From: JBNKWA01 sp050299555
GTDB lineage: Bacteria > Pseudomonadota > Alphaproteobacteria > Rhodobacterales > Rhodobacteraceae
DNA length: 64,000 nt
Assembly (NCBI GenBank): GCA_050299555.1
Contig: JBNKWA010000090.1
Span: forward strand, 1-64,000
Reading direction: 5' to 3'
Both the position numbers and the translations under genes were made by a program. Positions 34,471 to 41,995 of this stretch are shown here, piece by piece. How positions within the stretch are numbered: the first letter of the stretch is position 1; every line of letters starts with the position of its first letter. The notes under the pieces were generated by a model. That model saw only the letters and a program-made list of their open reading frames with translations. It did no database searches and was not told where the DNA came from.

Positions 34471-35128
34471 GAGTGTTCAGGTCGCGGTCAGTTGCCTGCG
34501 CGAAGTCTACGATACCGAGCACATCATCTACCACACGGTCGGGGCCACCGGGCAGGAATACGGCGCCTATACCTACGATGACGCCTGGGTCGATCACTAC
34601 AAGACGGCCCGCTATGGCGGTATCGATCCGGTCGTTCTCGGCGCCCTGCGCCATTTCCACCCCGTCGACTGGAAGCGTCTCGACTGGTCCGGTCGGCGCG
34701 AGCGGGCCTTTTTCGGCGAGGCGGTGGAGAACGGCATCGGACCGCAGGGCCTCACGGTTCCGATCCGCGGCGTCAACGGCGTCTTTGCGATGTTCTCGGT
34801 CACCGGCCGCGCCAGTGACAAGCAGTGGGAGTCGTTTTCGCGCGAGAACGGCCGCGACTTCCTGCTTCTGTCGCACTACGTCCATCACCGCGCCACCGAG
34901 CTGATGGGAGAGGCCCAGCCCGACCAGGCTCGGGGCCTTTCGCCACGCGAGCGAGATGTGCTCAGCATGCTCTCGGTCGGGCGCTCGCGGCAGGAGGCCG
35001 CAGAGGCGCTGAAGATCTCCGAGCACACTTTCCGGGTCTATGTTGATTCGGCCCGCTACAAGCTCGGGGCGGTCAACACGGTCCATGCGGTGGCCCTAGC
35101 GGTCCAGCTCGGCCTCGCCAATCCCTGA
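34415..35128 (+). CDS. luxR: LuxR-family AHL-responsive regulator
   Basis: 237 residues. The N-terminal autoinducer-binding domain keeps the usual ligand residues: W and Y in AWVDHYKTARYGGIDPVV, the DP pair, W in RLDWSGRRERAFF, and the Gly in GIGPQGLTVPIRG. The C-terminal LuxR HTH (about 168-235) has LSPRERDVLSMLSVGRSRQE and ISEHTFRVYVDSARYKLGA. It would bind an acyl-homoserine lactone made by the LuxI protein encoded next and control quorum-regulated genes, probably including luxI. Confidence 0.92.
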   Translation: MHDRLEAFIDQLQNAKTLESVQVAVSCLREVYDTEHIIYHTVGATGQEYGAYTYDDAWVDHYKTARYGGIDPVVLGALRHFHPVDWKRLDWSGRRERAFFGEAVENGIGPQGLTVPIRGVNGVFAMFSVTGRASDKQWESFSRENGRDFLLLSHYVHHRATELMGEAQPDQARGLSPRERDVLSMLSVGRSRQEAAEALKISEHTFRVYVDSARYKLGAVNTVHAVALAVQLGLANP

Positions 35129-35161
35129 AAATTCGCATCGCCGCCGGGTACATTGATAAGC

Positions 35162-35181
35162 CGCGCGCGCATGCGTGCGCG
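35162..35181 (+). promoter_or_regulatory. 20-bp near-perfect dyad before luxI
   Basis: CGCGCGCGCATGCGTGCGCG, palindromic at nine of ten paired positions, lies in the 165-bp luxR-luxI gap, 113 bp before the luxI start. It does not match the classical lux box but has the right size for a LuxR operator. It could equally be a transcript hairpin. Confidence 0.35.
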
Positions 35182-35293
35182 TGCCAGAATCGCCCTCCTT
35201 TCTCAACGACCGACTTCGGGCGCACGGTTGTAAAACGTTAACCCACCCGGCCGGTTTCTTGGTGCCATCCACTTGTCAGGGGCACCGAAAAAC

Positions 35294-35935
35294 ATGTTCG
35301 TCCACTACCTCTACGCCGATCAGATCTCACGCCAGCCCGCACTTTTCGCAAACATGTTTCGCGACCGCGCGGCGCAGTTTCACGATCGTCTGGGATGGGA
35401 AGTCACGGTGGATCCAAACGGGTTCGAGCGCGACGAATACGATGCCTGCAACCCGCTCTATGTGATCGCCGAGGATGATGACGGTCGCCATGCCGCGTCG
35501 ATGCGGATCCTGCCCACGACGGGCCGTACAATGGTGAACGACCATTTCACGCACCTCACCGATGGGGTCTCCATCACCAGCCCGCTGATCTGGGAATGCA
35601 CCCGTTTCTGCATTCGTCCCGACGCTGGCGCCGAGGCGCGGCGACTGGCTGGCGCTGTGATGCTGGCCGGCTGCCATCTCGGGCAGCGCTTTGGCCTCGA
35701 CTATTCCGTCGGTGTGTTCGACGCGCACATGAAGCGCATCTACCGCGGCATCGGCTGGGAGCCGGAGGTGATCGGTCGCTCCGGAACCGGCGCCGATGCC
35801 ATCTGCGTGGGCCTGTGGTCGTTTTCCGACGCGATTGCCGAGAAGATCGCCGAGAAGGGTGAACTGGATCCGTCTGTCGCCGAGACCTGGTTCGACGCCT
35901 CCTTCCCCACCCACCTGCAGGTCAAGGCCGCCTGA
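35294..35935 (+). CDS. luxI: Acyl-homoserine-lactone synthase LuxI
   Basis: 213 residues. N-terminal MFRDRAAQFHDRLGWEV carries the conserved R...F..RLGW of LuxI. The acidic ERDEYD, SMRILPTTG (the invariant Arg) and WECTRFCIRP complete the SAM/acyl-ACP binding core. The product would be an N-acyl-homoserine lactone made from SAM and acyl-ACP; chain length cannot be predicted. The ATG at 35294 has AGGGG about twelve bases upstream. It follows luxR on the same strand. Confidence 0.92.
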   Translation: MFVHYLYADQISRQPALFANMFRDRAAQFHDRLGWEVTVDPNGFERDEYDACNPLYVIAEDDDGRHAASMRILPTTGRTMVNDHFTHLTDGVSITSPLIWECTRFCIRPDAGAEARRLAGAVMLAGCHLGQRFGLDYSVGVFDAHMKRIYRGIGWEPEVIGRSGTGADAICVGLWSFSDAIAEKIAEKGELDPSVAETWFDASFPTHLQVKAA

Positions 35936-35979
35936 CCTCCGCGCTTTCCAGCCGCAGCGGCGCCCTGTAGAAGGGCGCG

Positions 35980-37518
35980 ATGGGCACCCCGATGACCTTT
36001 TCCGCCGACCAGGCGGATGCCTACGCGGCCGTGGCCGGGGCGCTCGCCGCGGCAGGCGTCAACCTCGCCGAGCAAAGTCTTGCTCCGGCAGTGGAAGGCG
36101 GCGATGGCAAGGTGCTGGCGGTGCTCGGGCGGGCCGGATCGGGCAAGACGGCGCTGCTGGCGGAACTGTGCCGCAGCCTTATCGCGGCTGGCGTCAAGGC
36201 GGTCTCGGCCGATTTCGAGGGCCGGCGCAAGGCCGACACCCGGACCCTCGCGGTGCTGGCGCCCACCAACAAGGCGGCCAGTGTGCTGAGATTGCGCGGG
36301 GTGGCGGCGACGACGATCCACCGCATCCTCTACACCCCGGTCTACGATCCCGAATATGCCCGCATCGCCGAATGGCTGGTGGGCGAGGGCAAGCGCCCCA
36401 CAATCGAGGGGTTGACCGACGCCGCGCTCGACCGCGCCAAGCAGTTCTATGACAGCTACGGCTCGGTGCCGGGAGCGCTGGCCACCGCCGGGCTCAAGGG
36501 CTCGGACTTCATCACCGGCTGGACCCGGCGCGAGGATCCGCTCGACATCGGCTTCATCGACGAGGCCTCGATGCTGGAGGACCGGCAGTTCGACGACCTC
36601 AAGGCGCTGTTCGGGGCCCTGGTCCTGTTCGGCGACCCCGCCCAGCTCGCGCCCGTCGGACAGTCGGGTGCCATGTGCTTCGACGCGCTGCCCGGCGAGG
36701 CCAGGCTGACCCTGGCGCGCATCCACCGGCAGGAGGCGGACAGCCCGATCCTCGACCTCGCGCACGCGCTCGGCGATCCCGGCATCGACTTCCCCGATTT
36801 CGAGCGGCTGGTTGAGAAGGCAGCGGCCGCGGACGGCCGGGTGGTGATCGCCGGCCGTGCCGATGCCGCCAAGATGGCGCGCTCGCCGATGCTGGTCTGG
36901 CGCAATGCCACCCGGGTGCGGCTGATCCAGGCCTTCCGCACCGCCTATGGCGCGCCCGAGGATGCGCTGCTGCCCGGCGAGCCGCTGATCTGCGACGGGA
37001 TCGAGCTGCCCCTGAAACACCGCAAGCGGCGGATCGACCTCGAGGCGCGGGGGCTGATCAAGGGCGCGCAGGCGGTCTATCTCGGCCCCGGCAGGCGCGC
37101 CGGCTTTGCCCGCCTGCACGTCACCGGCACCGACGAGCCCGAGATCGGCGTCGCCTCGATCATCAAGATCGAGGCCCCGGACCGCGACGAGCCGTTCATT
37201 CCCGCCGCCGCCAGCATGGGCGCGGCCTTCCTGCACGGTGCGGCGGTGACGATCCACAAGGCGCAGGGCTCGCAATGGCCCGAGGTGCAGGTCTTCGCCC
37301 CGGACCTCTACGCCGCCTGGCGCTCGGGCCGCGACGAGGCCGGGCTGCCGCTGTGGAAGCGGCTGGCCTATGTGGCGATCACCCGCGCCGAGGAGCGGCT
37401 TTTCTGGGTGACCCGCTACGCGCTGGCCCGGCCGGCCGAGCCGCTGGGAACGGCCGACCTCGCCGCCGAGACGCGGCCGGTGCTGGCGCTGTCGGGCAGC
37501 GCCGAGGGGCCCGGCTGA
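35980..37518 (+). CDS. RecD-like/UvrD-C-type DNA helicase
   Basis: 512 residues. Walker A LGRAGSGKTALLAEL (about 49-63), motif Ia VLAPTNKAASVLR, Walker B IGFIDEASMLED, motif III LFGDPAQLAPVGQSG, and C-terminal UvrD_C_2 motifs AAVTIHKAQGSQWPEV and AYVAITRAEERLFWV define a superfamily 1 helicase of the RecD2/AAA_30 type. No nuclease domain is seen. It may process recombination or replication intermediates. An ATG at 35992 is a second possible start. It is followed directly by repeat D copies 3 and 4. Confidence 0.85.
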   Translation: MGTPMTFSADQADAYAAVAGALAAAGVNLAEQSLAPAVEGGDGKVLAVLGRAGSGKTALLAELCRSLIAAGVKAVSADFEGRRKADTRTLAVLAPTNKAASVLRLRGVAATTIHRILYTPVYDPEYARIAEWLVGEGKRPTIEGLTDAALDRAKQFYDSYGSVPGALATAGLKGSDFITGWTRREDPLDIGFIDEASMLEDRQFDDLKALFGALVLFGDPAQLAPVGQSGAMCFDALPGEARLTLARIHRQEADSPILDLAHALGDPGIDFPDFERLVEKAAAADGRVVIAGRADAAKMARSPMLVWRNATRVRLIQAFRTAYGAPEDALLPGEPLICDGIELPLKHRKRRIDLEARGLIKGAQAVYLGPGRRAGFARLHVTGTDEPEIGVASIIKIEAPDRDEPFIPAAASMGAAFLHGAAVTIHKAQGSQWPEVQVFAPDLYAAWRSGRDEAGLPLWKRLAYVAITRAEERLFWVTRYALARPAEPLGTADLAAETRPVLALSGSAEGPG

Positions 37519-37520
37519 GA

Positions 37521-37601
37521 GCGTCCCCATGGGGACGGGGGGTCAAGGGGCTGATTTCACGGCAGAAAAGAATTGACGCCGGTGGGGACACGTGGGGACG
37601 C
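37521..37601 (+). repeat. Repeat family D, copy 3
   Basis: Begins with the palindrome CGTCCCCATGGGGACG (37522-37537). GGTCAAGGGGCTGATTT, GAAAAGAATTGACGCCGG and two GTGGGGAC units eleven bases apart follow. Orientation is opposite to copies 1 and 2. Confidence 0.75.
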
Positions 37602-37650
37602 TGTTGTCAGGCCCCGGCCGGGCCGGCCAGCCCGGATTCGCCCGTCCCCA

Positions 37651-37732
37651 GGCGTCCCCACGGGGGCGGGTATTCAAGTAACTGATTTTGCTGGATAAAA
37701 GTGTTAACGCGGGTGGGGACATGTGGGGACGG
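37651..37732 (+). repeat. Repeat family D, copy 4
   Basis: GCGTCCCCACGGGGGCGGG, TCAAGTAACTGATTT, GATAAAAGTGTTAACGC and paired GTGGGGAC units. Its A/T-rich middle is identical over 17 bases to copy 1 on the other side of the 6.4-kb segment. Confidence 0.75.
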
Positions 37733-37872
37733 CGCCTTTCTTGCCTATGAGCCGAAGCCTCGTGCGGGCTGGACAGGCGGACACGGCGGTCAATTGGGCA
37801 GTTGCGGCTGTCGATCGCGAACGGCCTAGGACGCCCCCCGAATCAGGACTACCCGCGCGGCCGCGCGCCAGA

Positions 37873-38085
37873 TTATTTGTCGCGGTTCACGTTGTCTTTC
37901 TTCGAGCGGTCGGGGTTATCTCTGGCGTACTCGCGGCCCTCAATCTTTACGACATGGGCGTCCGGGTGTTCTCCTCGCTTAATCTCGGCTACAATAATAC
38001 GGCGCGGGACGTTTTTCCGGTTGCCGACATCGTAGTGTTCGTTCCGGCCTCCCGGGCCGTCGTTCCTTCCCTTGATCTTGGTCAT
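37873..38085 (-). CDS. Small hydrophilic protein, DUF3892-like
   Basis: 70 residues, MTKIKGRNDGPGGRNEHYDV, RIIVAEIKRGEHPDAHVVKI and EGREYARDNPDRSKKDNVNR. Very polar, no membrane segment. The layout recalls small DUF3892-type proteins, but the family assignment is tentative. AAGGAG lies seven bases before the ATG at 38085, and the DNA is more A/T-rich than its surroundings, like the divergent CHC2 gene 260 bp away. Together they look like a horizontally acquired segment. Confidence 0.65.
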   Translation of the reverse strand: MTKIKGRNDGPGGRNEHYDVGNRKNVPRRIIVAEIKRGEHPDAHVVKIEGREYARDNPDRSKKDNVNRDK

Positions 38086-38345
38086 TGGAATCTCCTTCGA
38101 ATTGCCTGATGAAGATGTGATCCAGAGACACTGCCCATTGCAATGCTCCACTCAATGCGCAGTCAGCGATACGGTCCTATTTTACTACAAATCGCGCCCC
38201 AGAACACTCGGAAGTCTATATATTGCGCGGGAGTTCCGAGAACGCCGGGCGTCCGGCGATCGGCTATGCTTGCGTGAGCATTCCTTGGTACGCGTTGTAA
38301 TCCATTCACCTGAGGCGGTGCGCCGCCGACTAGCGAGGCACCGTC

Positions 38346-39407
38346 ATGGCACTACCTCAGGACTTCTTAGAACGCCTACAGAAGAAGATATCGCTTTCCG
38401 ACGTGGCGTCCCGATGGGTCAAGTGGGACCTTCGAAGGAGTAATCCCGCAGGTGGAGACTTCTGGGGACCCTGTCCCTTCCATGACGAGACCACAGCGAG
38501 TTTTCACGTCGACGACAAAAAGGGCTTCTACTATTGTTTCGGGTGTCATGAAAAGGGTGACGCTGTTTCGCTCTTAAAGGCCAAGTTGGGGCTGGACTTC
38601 CAGCAGACCGTTCGGCGCTTGGCGTTCCTTGCTGGCATGGATGAGGAACTGGCCACACCTGCACCAACTGTCAGGTTTGATCCACCAGTTCTCCTGCAAA
38701 TCAAGGATTTGTTGGTGGAGCAATTCACTCAAGAGAATTTCCTTGAGGTCGGCGTACTGACCGGCTGGATCGACACAATTCGTCACCATCCGCGCCTGCT
38801 GCGGAGCTTAAGTTGGGGCGACCCTGACTTCTCGGGGCACGTGCTGGACCTGCTGACTCAAATGGACGAGGCCAAGGACGGCTCAATCGAAAAGCTTCAG
38901 GCATACATTGCGACGAAGTTTGAAGCGCAGACACAAGCGGCGTTTGAAGTATCGGCGTTTTCGGCTGCCAATCGAACTTTGGGTTACAACTTTGTGCGAT
39001 CGCGAAACGACATCATTGGCGTGATGATGCCTTTTGGAGGAAGCTTTGAACCGGTTTACGAAACCATCCGATCAGCTTGTAGCGAGACACCTCTACCGGC
39101 CAAGCGGGCGGATGAGGTGTGGAACAACTCAGTCATAATTAACGACATACTGGAATTAATCAACCACTCTGCCGTAGTCATTTGCGATCTAACTGGAAGA
39201 AACGAGAATGTTTTCTATGAACTTGGGATCGCTCATGCTTGGGGAAAGCCAGTAATTCCGATAACTCAGAATACGGAAGACGTGCCATTCGATCTTCGAC
39301 ATCATCGGTATCTTCACTATCTGAATAACTCTGAGGGCCTGGGCGTGTTGCGGGACGAACTGTGTGTCAAGTTAAAGAGTCTAGTTGGAGAAACACCAGC
39401 TTTTTAA
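38346..39407 (+). CDS. CHC2 zinc finger - helical domain - NDT/TIR-like fusion
   Basis: 353 residues with three parts. (1) Residues 1-100: a DnaG-type CHC2 zinc-binding domain with C43-x2-H46-x17-C64-x2-C67 and the motif GFYYCFGCHEKGDAVSLL; no TOPRIM primase domain follows. (2) About 115-195: a helical segment (LLVEQFTQENFLEVGVLTGW, LDLLTQMDEAKDGSIEKLQA) resembling effector-associated domains. (3) About 222-350: a nucleoside-2-deoxyribosyltransferase/TIR-like Rossmann domain with IGVMMPFGGSFEPVYETI, VVICDLTGRNENVFYELGIA (E292 is a candidate catalytic Glu) and GKPVIPIT. Codon use is more A/T-rich than in neighbours. An immune effector that attacks NAD or nucleotides on sensing nucleic acid is inference. 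Confidence 0.8.
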   Translation: MALPQDFLERLQKKISLSDVASRWVKWDLRRSNPAGGDFWGPCPFHDETTASFHVDDKKGFYYCFGCHEKGDAVSLLKAKLGLDFQQTVRRLAFLAGMDEELATPAPTVRFDPPVLLQIKDLLVEQFTQENFLEVGVLTGWIDTIRHHPRLLRSLSWGDPDFSGHVLDLLTQMDEAKDGSIEKLQAYIATKFEAQTQAAFEVSAFSAANRTLGYNFVRSRNDIIGVMMPFGGSFEPVYETIRSACSETPLPAKRADEVWNNSVIINDILELINHSAVVICDLTGRNENVFYELGIAHAWGKPVIPITQNTEDVPFDLRHHRYLHYLNNSEGLGVLRDELCVKLKSLVGETPAF

Positions 39408-39524
39408 GCCTTGGTTGAGTTTCGGCCCGATCCGACCTCCCTACCCGAAGCCCCAAGATCGAGTTCAATCGGCTCCGGTTTCGCTATAGGCTGGCGGTGA
39501 CGGGAAACCGGAGGCCCGTGCGCC

Positions 39525-40304
39525 ATGGCTCGCCTTGTCCTGATCCTCGCCCTCTGCCTGCCGGCGCTGGCCGCCCGGGCCGAGGAGGTGGATCTCGAAC
39601 TGGCGCTGGCGGTGGATACCTCGCGCTCGATGGATGTCGATGAGCTGATGCTTCAGCGCGAGGGTTATGCACGCGCGCTGGAGCACCCCGCCTTCACCTC
39701 GCGGCTGTCGTCCGGGCCGCTGGGGCGGATCGCGGTCACCTATTTCGACTGGGGCGCGGCGGGCCTCTCGGACGTGATCCTGCCCTGGACGGTGCTGGAG
39801 ACCGAGGAGGACGCCTTCGCCGCCGCGGCGGTGCTGCGAGGGGCGCCGGTCAAGAACCTTTCAGGCACCTCGATCGCCGGGGCGATCCTGAAGGGCGTCA
39901 GCCTGATCGAGGAGAACGGATACGAGGGCCTGCGCCGGGTCATCGACGTCTCTGGCGACGGGCCCAACAATGACGGCCCGCCGGTGACCGAGGCGCGCAA
40001 CCTTGCCGGGCTTCTGGGGATCGAGGTCAACGGCCTGCCAATCATGCTCAAGCGCCCCGGCGGCCCCTACAACATCACCGACCTGGACATCTATTACGAG
40101 GATTGCGTGATTACCGGGCCGGCGGCCTTCGTGGTGCCGGTGCACGAGCCCGACCGGTTCGTGCAGGCGATCGCGCGCAAGCTGGTGCTTGAAGTCGCCG
40201 GCGCGATGCCCGAAGGTCGCGCGCGGCTGCGGCGGGTCGCCGCCACCGACTGCCTGATCGGCGAAAAGCTTCGGCGCAGCCGGAACCGCTATCTCGAGCC
40301 CTGA
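39525..40304 (+). CDS. DUF1194 secreted von Willebrand A-like protein
   Basis: 259 residues. Signal peptide (MARLVLILALCLPALAARAE) and a vWA-like fold with MIDAS motif LAVDTSRSMDVDE (DxSxS). LSGTSIAGAI and RRVIDVSGDGPNNDG provide further metal-site residues. DUF1194 proteins are predicted periplasmic metal-dependent adhesion domains of unknown role and are common in Rhodobacterales. It marks the return to GC-rich host DNA after the A/T-rich island. Confidence 0.85.
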   Translation: MARLVLILALCLPALAARAEEVDLELALAVDTSRSMDVDELMLQREGYARALEHPAFTSRLSSGPLGRIAVTYFDWGAAGLSDVILPWTVLETEEDAFAAAAVLRGAPVKNLSGTSIAGAILKGVSLIEENGYEGLRRVIDVSGDGPNNDGPPVTEARNLAGLLGIEVNGLPIMLKRPGGPYNITDLDIYYEDCVITGPAAFVVPVHEPDRFVQAIARKLVLEVAGAMPEGRARLRRVAATDCLIGEKLRRSRNRYLEP

Positions 40305-40331
40305 GGGCGGGGCGCTTCAGGGGAGAGGGAC

Positions 40332-41069
40332 ATGACCAGGATCACCGTCATCACCGGTGCGGGCTCGGGCATCGGGCGGGCGACGGCAAGGGCGTTTCTG
40401 GAGGCCGGCGATACCGTGGCGCTGATCGGCCGCCGGGCCGAGGCGCTGGCCGAGACCGCCGACGGCCATGCCCGCGCCCATCCCTATCCGTGCGACGTGA
40501 CCGATCCGGCATCGGTGGAGGCGACCTTTGCCGGCATCGCCACCGACCATGGCCGCATTGACGTGCTGTTCAACAATGCCGGCACCAACGTGCCCGGGGC
40601 GACGGTGGACGAGATCCCGGTGGAGGACTGGCTGAAGGTCATCAACGTCAACCTGACGGGGATGTTCCTCTGCGCCCGGGCGGCGTTCGGGCAGATGCGG
40701 CGGCAGTCGCCGCAGGGCGGGCGGATCATCAACAACGGCTCGATCAGCGCGCACGTGCCGCGGCCCGGTTCGGCGCCCTACACGGCGGCCAAGCACGGGG
40801 TGACCGGGCTGACCCGGACGCTGTCGCTGGACGGCCGGCCGTTCGACATCGCCTGCGGCCAGATCGACATCGGCAACGCGCTGACCGACATGGCGGCGAA
40901 GATGACCAGGGGGGTACCGCAGGCGGATGGCTCGATCCGGACCGAGCCGATGATGGATGCCCGAGAGGTGGCGGCGGCGGTATTGCACATGGCCGGCCTG
41001 CCGCTATCCACCAATGTCCAGTTCATGACCATCATGGCCAGCGCGATGCCGTTCATCGGTCGCGGCTGA
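40332..41069 (+). CDS. SDR family oxidoreductase
   Basis: 245 residues with an intact classical SDR signature: TGAGSGIGRATA (8-19), NNAGT, catalytic Ser in NNGSISAHV and YxxxK in APYTAAKHGVTGL. The substrate is unknown. ATG at 40332 has GGGAGAGGG upstream, 27 bases after the DUF1194 gene, so they may share a transcript. It contrasts with the degenerate SDR at 3188-3967. Confidence 0.88.
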   Translation: MTRITVITGAGSGIGRATARAFLEAGDTVALIGRRAEALAETADGHARAHPYPCDVTDPASVEATFAGIATDHGRIDVLFNNAGTNVPGATVDEIPVEDWLKVINVNLTGMFLCARAAFGQMRRQSPQGGRIINNGSISAHVPRPGSAPYTAAKHGVTGLTRTLSLDGRPFDIACGQIDIGNALTDMAAKMTRGVPQADGSIRTEPMMDAREVAAAVLHMAGLPLSTNVQFMTIMASAMPFIGRG

Positions 41070-41265
41070 CGCCGCCGGCCGCGCCCGGAGCGTCAGTGAC
41101 CGCCGCAACAATACGTCCTGGGGGGCCCTTGATGGGCCCGAAGGCGGCGCCCTCGCCATCCTCACGACCAAAGTCGTAGGGCCGGATTGACAGGTATCAA
41201 TTTCTCTGAAGGCGGCGCGGCGATAGGTTTCGGTCCCACAAAGTAGCAAGTGGGAGACCGAGACG

Positions 41266-41682
41266 ATGAGCCGGGCACATCCTCGCAAGGCACGGGCAGC
41301 CGCCATCGTGGCGCTGGCGCTGACCCTGAGCGGCACGACCGCAGCACCGCTGCTGGCGGACCCATTCGACAAGGTCAAGGTCAGTGCCGGCAAGGCGCTG
41401 TTCGATGCCGAGTGTCACCGCTGCCATGCCGACGACTCCGACAAGGCGAGCTATGGCCCGCCGCTGGAGGGCGTGGTCGGGCGCAAGGCTGGTTCGATCG
41501 CCGGCTATCCCTATTCGGATGCGCTCAAGGGCTCGGGCATCGTCTGGACGCCCACGGCCCTGCGCGCCTGGATGGAGGACAACACCGGCTTCATGCCCGG
41601 AACCCGCATGCGCCATGTGGGAATCGAGGACCGCACAGTGCAGGACTTCATCCTCGCCTACCTCGCCACGCTCGCCAACTGA
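41266..41682 (+). CDS. Class I cytochrome c
   Basis: 138 residues with a signal peptide (ending LSGTTAAPLLA) and a periplasmic monohaem domain. C50-H-R-C53-H54 is the haem attachment site, YGPPLEGVVGRKAG follows, and M115 in FMPGTRMRHVGI is the likely axial methionine. It looks like a cytochrome c2/c552-type electron carrier. ATG at 41266 has GGGAGA upstream. It stands alone between an SDR and a hydrolase gene. Confidence 0.9.
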   Translation: MSRAHPRKARAAAIVALALTLSGTTAAPLLADPFDKVKVSAGKALFDAECHRCHADDSDKASYGPPLEGVVGRKAGSIAGYPYSDALKGSGIVWTPTALRAWMEDNTGFMPGTRMRHVGIEDRTVQDFILAYLATLAN

Positions 41683-41995
41683 GCCTGGGTGACGGACCCG
41701 CGGCAGATCAGCCGCGGGTCGTCGTTCGCCGCCGAAAGCCGGCCACCAGCAGCGCACGCGCCGGTAGCGGCAGCGGCGCCATGTCGTCGCCGTCCGGATC
41801 GATGGCCGGGCAAGAGTGAACGTTCGGCCGGCCCGGTTGACCGAAAGCGTCGCGGTGCGCGTGGTCGGCCCCGGCGCTGTCGGCGTGGAGGCACAAAGAC
41901 CGTGCAGGGCGCCCCGGGGTGCCAGCGCGGCGGGGCCCCTCGCCCCCAAGGGGCCGCGCCGATGTGCCGGCCCGGCCCGCTGGCCTCGGCCGCGG
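41683..41995. other. Gene-free interval between convergent genes
   Basis: 313 bp between the convergent cytochrome c and FAH-family genes. It contains the hairpin at 41695-41720 and a second GC-rich palindromic patch near 41934-41956 (GGGGCCCCTCGCCCCCAAGG). No gene is supported. Confidence 0.55.
41695..41720 (+). terminator. Hairpin after cytochrome c gene
   Basis: Perfect 9-bp stem GACCCGCGG / CCGCGGGTC with an 8-base loop, 13 bases after the stop. No U-tract, so a Rho-independent role is uncertain. Confidence 0.45.

Larger units (their letters stand above)
37519..37872. other. Intergenic region with two family D repeats
   Basis: 354 bp after the helicase gene. Repeat D copies 3 and 4 fill 37521-37732; the remaining ~140 bp show no recognisable feature. 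A plus-strand frame through 37723-38109 is rejected because it lies opposite a better supported minus-strand gene. Confidence 0.6.

Noticed and set aside
37723..38109. Plus-strand 128-residue reading frame
   Set aside because: It lies opposite the minus-strand small gene, which has a clear AAGGAG site and natural composition. The plus-strand product shows no family and starts within repeat D copy 4.
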